A stretch of 10,929 bases of DNA, from contig JAKBHQ010000316.1 in the NCBI GenBank assembly GCA_021836665.1, forward strand, positions 1-10,929, in the 5' to 3' direction. The notes beneath the pieces were generated by a model. The model was given only the letters and a program-made list of their open reading frames with translations, did not search any database and was not told where the DNA came from. Position 1 is the stretch's first letter; each line of letters begins with the position of its first letter. Made by a program: the position numbers and the translations under genes. Origin of the DNA: Thermoplasmata archaeon (GTDB taxonomy: Bacteria > Actinomycetota > Acidimicrobiia > Acidimicrobiales > Acidimicrobiaceae). This document shows positions 7,123 to 10,929 of this stretch, one piece after another.

Positions 7123-8251
7123 TAGGGCAGAGAAATTGATCCACATATTTGATACGGCGGCGCAAGAGAAAGTTCCCTTAGAAGTAGGCCCGGTTGTCAA
7201 GATGTACACCTGTGGCATCACACCGTACGACGCAGCCCATATTGGTCATGCTGCGGTTTACCTTACTTTTGATATTTTGCAGAGGCGATTGCGTGATATG
7301 GGTCATAAGACCTCTTGCGTAAGAAACGTAACTGACGTTGATGACGACATTCTGAGAAAAGCTAAGGAACTCGGCGTCTTTTACCTCGACCTAGCTGCAT
7401 CGGAGATGGCTAAATTTGACCGAGATATGGGCGCCCTTGGATTGGTCCAGCCGCACTCGGAACCGAGGGCAACGTCGGCGATTGCGGAGATTTTGAATCT
7501 TGTAGATGCTCTAATGGACAAGGGCCATGCATATCAGAGCAACGGATCGGTTTATTACGATGTCACAACCGCCAAGGATTTCGGGAAGATAAGCCATTAC
7601 TCGTACGAAGAGATGATCGAACTTGCTCGGGAACGAGGCGGGAATCCAGAAGATCCTGCAAAGAGAAATAAACTCGACTTCTTGCTGTGGCAAGCTCCAG
7701 AGGATGGCGAGCCCTTTTGGGAATCCAGATGGGGGAGGGGTCGGCCCGGATGGCACATCGAGTGTTCTGCACTAGCCATGCGGGAGCTGGGCACAACTAT
7801 TGATATCCATGGTGGCGGCTCGGACCTTATCTTTCCTCATCACGAATGCGAAGCCGCTCAGGCGGAATCTGCATCCGAGGAGGTATTTTCAAAATACTGG
7901 ATGCACGTTGGAATGGTGAATCTTGACGGCGTGAAGATGTCAAAATCCCTTGGAAACCTAGTATTCGTAGGTGACCTTCTGCATGAGCACGATCCACGTG
8001 TTGTTCGAATGGCGATTATTTCGAATCATTACAGGCATTCTTGGGAGTGGAGCGACGATCTGCTCGAAGTTGCGACATCGAGGTTGGCGAGTTACCAAAA
8101 AGCCGGTGAAGGTGAAGGTGCGCTGGCGGAGGTGCGGGCAGCCCTCGATGACGATCTAGACGTTCCGACCGCCCTCTCGGCGATGGACGAAGCGGTGGGG
8201 CGTGGAGAGGGTGTTTCGCTAGCCGCCTCACTATTAGGAATAGTGATCTAA
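7091..8251 (+). CDS. mshC: Cysteine ligase of the CysS/MshC family, most like mycothiol ligase MshC
   Basis: MshC joins cysteine, via cysteinyl-AMP, to glucosaminyl-inositol in mycothiol synthesis; CysS charges tRNA-Cys with the same catalytic core. Visible are the zinc ligand C41 in TCGITPYDAAHIGH (with the HIGH-type HIGH at 50-53), TDVDD at 81-85, WHIEC at 221-225 with C225, FPHHE at 248-252 and KMSKS at 282-286. Features favouring MshC are ITPYDAAH in place of the CysS-type PTVYD, the RGGNPEDP...LDFLLW block, GNLVFV after KMSKS, and a length of 386 residues without the extra C-terminal tRNA-binding part of typical CysS (about 460). Assignment by family pattern is not proof, and a short CysS is the alternative. 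The TTG at 7091 overlaps npdG by 32 bases and gives an N-terminus of MshC length; TTG at 7136 is an alternative start. An eight-pair hairpin lies at the 3' end. Confidence 0.82.
   Translation: MQLESLEFRSSRAEKLIHIFDTAAQEKVPLEVGPVVKMYTCGITPYDAAHIGHAAVYLTFDILQRRLRDMGHKTSCVRNVTDVDDDILRKAKELGVFYLDLAASEMAKFDRDMGALGLVQPHSEPRATSAIAEILNLVDALMDKGHAYQSNGSVYYDVTTAKDFGKISHYSYEEMIELARERGGNPEDPAKRNKLDFLLWQAPEDGEPFWESRWGRGRPGWHIECSALAMRELGTTIDIHGGGSDLIFPHHECEAAQAESASEEVFSKYWMHVGMVNLDGVKMSKSLGNLVFVGDLLHEHDPRVVRMAIISNHYRHSWEWSDDLLEVATSRLASYQKAGEGEGALAEVRAALDDDLDVPTALSAMDEAVGRGEGVSLAASLLGIVI
8228..8246 (+). other. Perfect 8-bp stem-loop at the 3' end of the mshC-like gene
   Basis: TCACTATT, loop AGG, AATAGTGA form a perfect hairpin just before the stop codon, without a T-run. 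Shortly after, an 11-base direct repeat with one mismatch (TGGACTAGTCG at 8254, TGGACTATTCG at 8268) fills the leader before thrS. It could act in mRNA processing or attenuation, or be chance. Confidence 0.3.
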
Positions 8252-8303
8252 TCTGGACTAGTCGCTGTGGACTATTCGCGCGACAGGGAAATTTGCGGAG
8301 TCG

Positions 8304-10277
8304 ATGTTGACAAAGATTAGTGTTCTGGGCGAGAGCGTCCATGAGTTTGAGGGTGCCGTAACCGTGCTGGACGTACTCAGGTCTATTGACCCGCGTCCGG
8401 CGGGGGTGATTTCGGCAAAAGTTAACGGCACGCTGACTGACCTTTCGACATTGGTCTCAGACGGCTCGGTGGTCGAGTTTGTCTCGGCTGGCTCGCCAGA
8501 TGGACTATCTGTAATCAGACATTCAACGGCGCACGTCATGGCGCAAGCAGTCTTGGAGCTATATCCAGGCGCAAAGTACGCTATTGGACCATCGATCACC
8601 GACGGTTTTTATTATGACTTTGAGCTGCCGGAGAACCAGAGATTTACCGATGACGATCTTTTAACGGTCGAATCCAAAATGCGGGAGATTATATCCGCAA
8701 AGCAACCATTTACCAGGGAAGAACTCAGTTATGAGTCGGGCTTAGAGATCTTTAGCGATCAGCCTTTTAAGACTGAAATAATCAAGCAGGTTCAGGACCT
8801 GGCGGATGAAGCGTTGGCGGAAGGTGTTAGCGACAAAGGGGTCTCGGTATATCGAAATGCCGACAAGTTCGTCGATCTGTGCAGGGGACCACACGTTGGT
8901 CATACTGGCCAACTCGGTCATTTCAAGCTTTTAAGAGTCGCGGGAGCTTATTGGCGGGGGGACGAAAAAAAAGAGCAGCTACAGAGAATCTATGGAACCG
9001 CTTGGAGTTCAAAGGCCCAGCTTGAGGAGCATCTTCACAGGCTCAAAGAGGCTGAGAAGCGAGATCATCGCAGGATAGGCTCAGAACTGGATCTATTTCA
9101 TTTTCCAGTTGAGATAGGTGGCGGGCTACCAGTTTTCCACCCAAAGGGTGCCTTCATTCGCTATCAGATGGAGGAGATGTCCCGCAAGGCACACATTAAG
9201 GCTGGATATCAATTGGCCTGGACACCCCATATCGCCAAGTCCACTCTTTATGAAATTTCAGGTCACCTTGGTTGGTATAAAGACGGGATGTACCCTCCGA
9301 TGGAGATGGAAGGGGCAACGTACTACCCCAAGCCCATGAACTGTCCTATGCACATCTTGATATTCCGCTCCCAGCTCAGATCTTATAAAGAGTTGCCGCT
9401 TCGCCTCTTCGAATTTGGTACCGTCTATCGATTCGAAAGATCTGGGGTCCTCCATGGTCTGGCGCGGGTGCGTGGACTTACCCAGGACGATTCGCACATC
9501 TTTTGTGCACCTTCGCAGCTCGCCGAGGAGCTAACTAGATTGCTCAAGTTTGTGCTCGCAATGCTCAGGTCATTTGGCCTGAAGGACTTTGAGGCAGAGC
9601 TTGCCACCAGGCCGGACAAATCCGTAGGCGAGGACGCTGAGTGGGAGGAGGCGACTTTGGCACTTCAAAGTGCGCTTGAGGCTTCCGGGATACCATATGT
9701 CGTTGCGGAGGGCGAGGGGGCTTTCTATGCTCCAAAGATTGACGTGCATCTAAAGGACGCTATCGGCCGACGTTGGCAGGTCTCCACGCTGCAGGTTGAC
9801 CTCCAGATGCCACAGAGATTTGACATGAATTTTGTGGATCATGATAACCAAAGACGTCGACCATACATGATTCATAGAGCGCTGTTTGGCTCCGTTGAGA
9901 GATTTTTCGCTATCCTGCTCGAACACTATGCTGGTGCACTTCCGATGTGGCTACTCATGTCGCAGATTCAGGTACTGCCAGTGCGTAAGGACCATGAAGA
10001 TTACGCCCAGGAAATCGTGGGCAGGCTGGCAGCCGTTGGCGCCAGGGCGGAGGTTGTTGATGCAACCGAGCCACTTGGCTCGAGGATCCGAAAGGCAAAA
10101 CTGGATAAGATTCCGTACATTTTGGTTGTCGGTGACGACGACGTGAGTGCAAAGACGGTCGGTGTCAACAGAAGAGGTTCAGAGACCCCCAATCGCGGGG
10201 TACCAGTGGAGGCTTTCGTCGAGTCGATCAAGGAGGAAATTCTCCCGCCCGACCTTCTGCTAGAGACTGAGGTCTAG
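8304..10277 (+). CDS. thrS: Threonine--tRNA ligase
   Basis: ThrRS charges tRNA-Thr with threonine in the cytoplasm. The 657-residue product has the full bacterial layout. Residues 1-62 are a TGS domain. Residues about 65-230 are the second additional (editing) domain that clears Ser-tRNA-Thr, with H73-x3-H77 and C193 in DLCRGPHVGH. The class II catalytic core follows, with motif 2 as TVYRFERSG (373-381) and zinc ligands C347 (MNCPMH), H398 (DDSHIF) and H524 (MIHRAL). Motif 3 is in HRALFGSVERF. The last 110 residues or so are the anticodon-binding domain (LPVRKDHEDYAQEI, ILVVGDDD). Length and motifs are complete. The ATG at 8304 has GGAG only three bases upstream, so the adjacent in-frame TTG at 8307 could be used instead. 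It lies 52 bases after the mshC-like gene and three bases before the HIT gene, so cotranscription is likely. Confidence 0.97.
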   Translation: MLTKISVLGESVHEFEGAVTVLDVLRSIDPRPAGVISAKVNGTLTDLSTLVSDGSVVEFVSAGSPDGLSVIRHSTAHVMAQAVLELYPGAKYAIGPSITDGFYYDFELPENQRFTDDDLLTVESKMREIISAKQPFTREELSYESGLEIFSDQPFKTEIIKQVQDLADEALAEGVSDKGVSVYRNADKFVDLCRGPHVGHTGQLGHFKLLRVAGAYWRGDEKKEQLQRIYGTAWSSKAQLEEHLHRLKEAEKRDHRRIGSELDLFHFPVEIGGGLPVFHPKGAFIRYQMEEMSRKAHIKAGYQLAWTPHIAKSTLYEISGHLGWYKDGMYPPMEMEGATYYPKPMNCPMHILIFRSQLRSYKELPLRLFEFGTVYRFERSGVLHGLARVRGLTQDDSHIFCAPSQLAEELTRLLKFVLAMLRSFGLKDFEAELATRPDKSVGEDAEWEEATLALQSALEASGIPYVVAEGEGAFYAPKIDVHLKDAIGRRWQVSTLQVDLQMPQRFDMNFVDHDNQRRRPYMIHRALFGSVERFFAILLEHYAGALPMWLLMSQIQVLPVRKDHEDYAQEIVGRLAAVGARAEVVDATEPLGSRIRKAKLDKIPYILVVGDDDVSAKTVGVNRRGSETPNRGVPVEAFVESIKEEILPPDLLLETEV

Positions 10278-10280
10278 GTT

Positions 10281-10793
10281 TTGGAGAGGATCTGGGCAGG
10301 ATGGAGAGGGGCCTATCTCTCTGGAGAGCTATCGAAGGATAAGCTAGAGCCGGAGTGTGTGCTTTGTGAAATAGCCGCCCCCGCCCAAGTTGGCGATGTT
10401 GAATGCGTAGACGATGAGTTGTTGGTCGTGTTTCGCGGTAAAACGGCTGTGGTGGCGCTCAATTTATACCCTTATACATCGGGCCATTTATTGATTGTCC
10501 CAAAGACTCATACGGCGGAGTTAGATCTACTTAGCGCTGAATCCCGATGCGAGCTCCTTGAACTGGCCAATCATGCGGTGAAGGCGTTGAGGGCCAGCCA
10601 TGGAGCATCTGGATTCAACATTGGGATGAACCTAGGTCGGGCAGGTGGGGCCGCCATAGTCGATCACATACACCTGCATGTGGTTCCTCGTTTCATCGGT
10701 GATGCGAACTTCATGACGGCAACGGCTGATGTGCGAGTTATCCCTGAGGCGCTTGGTGATACCTTGACTAAGATACGCGAAGGATGGTCTTAG
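10281..10793 (+). CDS. HIT-family protein, probable Ap4A phosphorylase/hydrolase
   Basis: HIT proteins hydrolyse or transfer nucleotides through a histidine triad. The 170-residue product has the triad H129-I-H-L-H133 in DHIHLHVVPR, preceded by FNIGMNLGRAGGAA (112-125), plus NLYPYTSGHLLIVPKTH (61-77), all family hallmarks. A C-x-x-C pair (C26, C29) near the N-terminus and the opening RIWAGWRGAYL match the actinobacterial branch whose characterised member (mycobacterial Rv2613c) is an Ap4A phosphorylase; substrate here is inferred. The TTG at 10281 is favoured because it keeps the conserved W-x-x-WR-x-x-Y start; a weak GAGG lies about nine bases upstream. The thrS stop is only three bases before it, suggesting translational coupling. 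The thrS-HIT pairing is typical of actinobacteria. The gene appears intact. Confidence 0.9.
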   Translation: MERIWAGWRGAYLSGELSKDKLEPECVLCEIAAPAQVGDVECVDDELLVVFRGKTAVVALNLYPYTSGHLLIVPKTHTAELDLLSAESRCELLELANHAVKALRASHGASGFNIGMNLGRAGGAAIVDHIHLHVVPRFIGDANFMTATADVRVIPEALGDTLTKIREGWS

Positions 10794-10857
10794 TCCGACC
10801 AAAAGGCGAGTCGCACAAAAAGACTAGCCCTAAAGTCTGATGTACTTTTAGGATCGA

Positions 10858-10929
10858 GTGAATACATTGCGGGCAAAGGCTCGCTGTTGGTTCCTTGCCC
10901 GCCATGGGTTCCTTGCCCGCCTTCCGTCA
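10858..10929 (+). CDS. Possible start of a gene running off the right edge (unknown product)
   Basis: From a GTG at 10858 with AGGA a few bases upstream, 24 codons are open to the window edge, giving NTLRAKARCWFLARHG and then FLARLPS. The peptide is basic and partly hydrophobic, but too short to assign. In many actinobacteria a phospholipid-synthesis gene (pgsA) follows thrS-HIT; I cannot confirm it here. The start could be chance. Confidence 0.3.
   Translation, partial: MNTLRAKARCWFLARHGFLARLPS
10889..10921 (+). repeat. 18-base-period tandem repeat with an upstream inverted copy
   Basis: GGTTCCTTGCCCGCC occurs at 10889-10903 and again at 10907-10921. GCGGGCAA at 10869-10876 is the reverse complement of TTGCCCGC inside each copy, so either copy could pair with it to form an eight-base-pair stem. 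The period is a multiple of three, so it would repeat FLAR in the possible coding frame. No T-run follows within the window. Confidence 0.6.

Noticed and set aside
8252..8303. T-box or other tRNA-sensing leader before thrS
   Set aside because: The gap is only 52 bases and no T-box consensus is present.
8016..8599. Minus-strand open frames across the mshC-thrS junction
   Set aside because: They lie antisense to two well-supported conserved genes and have no recognisable product.

Overview
The window looks like chromosomal DNA of a moderate-GC (roughly half G+C by eye) actinobacterium, plausibly of the Acidimicrobiia. Supporting this are an InhA-type enoyl-ACP reductase, an F420:NADP oxidoreductase, a cysteine ligase closest to the mycothiol enzyme MshC, a thrS-HIT gene pair of the actinobacterial kind, a secreted PKD-like protein of an actinobacterial type, and frequent GTG and TTG starts. 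The taxon is inference; no rRNA or other marker is present.

Layout. Positions 2-910 (+) are the 3' part of a magnesium/cobalt-chelatase subunit D-like gene, with a von Willebrand A domain with intact MIDAS residues. After a poorly explained 330-base gap, 1241-2761 (+) encodes a 506-residue protein that joins an AbiEi-like antitoxin/winged-helix N-terminal half to a Fic-like C-terminal half whose catalytic motif has decayed (the HPFxxGNGR position reads RPFEFANEQ). This apparent pseudo-Fic protein is the most unusual gene here. Positions 2762-4597 are a mobile-element graveyard: a stretch with no recognisable gene, a small IS21-family remnant (only the IstA helix-turn-helix end, on the minus strand, with three terminal repeats), and a decayed IS607-type serine transposase gene with frameshifts, stops and a lost catalytic serine.

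The right half is ordinary, well-kept core genome. A secreted PKD-like protein (4598-5497, +) converges on fabI/inhA (5604-6377, -). fabI diverges from a plus-strand run: npdG (6466-7122), an mshC/cysS-family ligase (7091-8251), thrS (8304-10277) and a HIT-family hydrolase/phosphorylase (10281-10793). The spacing (32-base overlap, 52 bases, 3 bases) suggests an operon. A possible gene start with an 18-base tandem repeat runs off the right edge.

How they fit together. npdG exchanges hydride between F420 and NADP, and the MshC-like enzyme would attach cysteine in mycothiol synthesis (or charge tRNA-Cys), so the first two genes of the run may both serve small-molecule redox cofactors. ThrRS charges tRNA-Thr; the HIT protein may handle dinucleoside polyphosphates, which are side products of aminoacyl-tRNA synthetases. 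FabI completes the fatty-acid elongation cycle.
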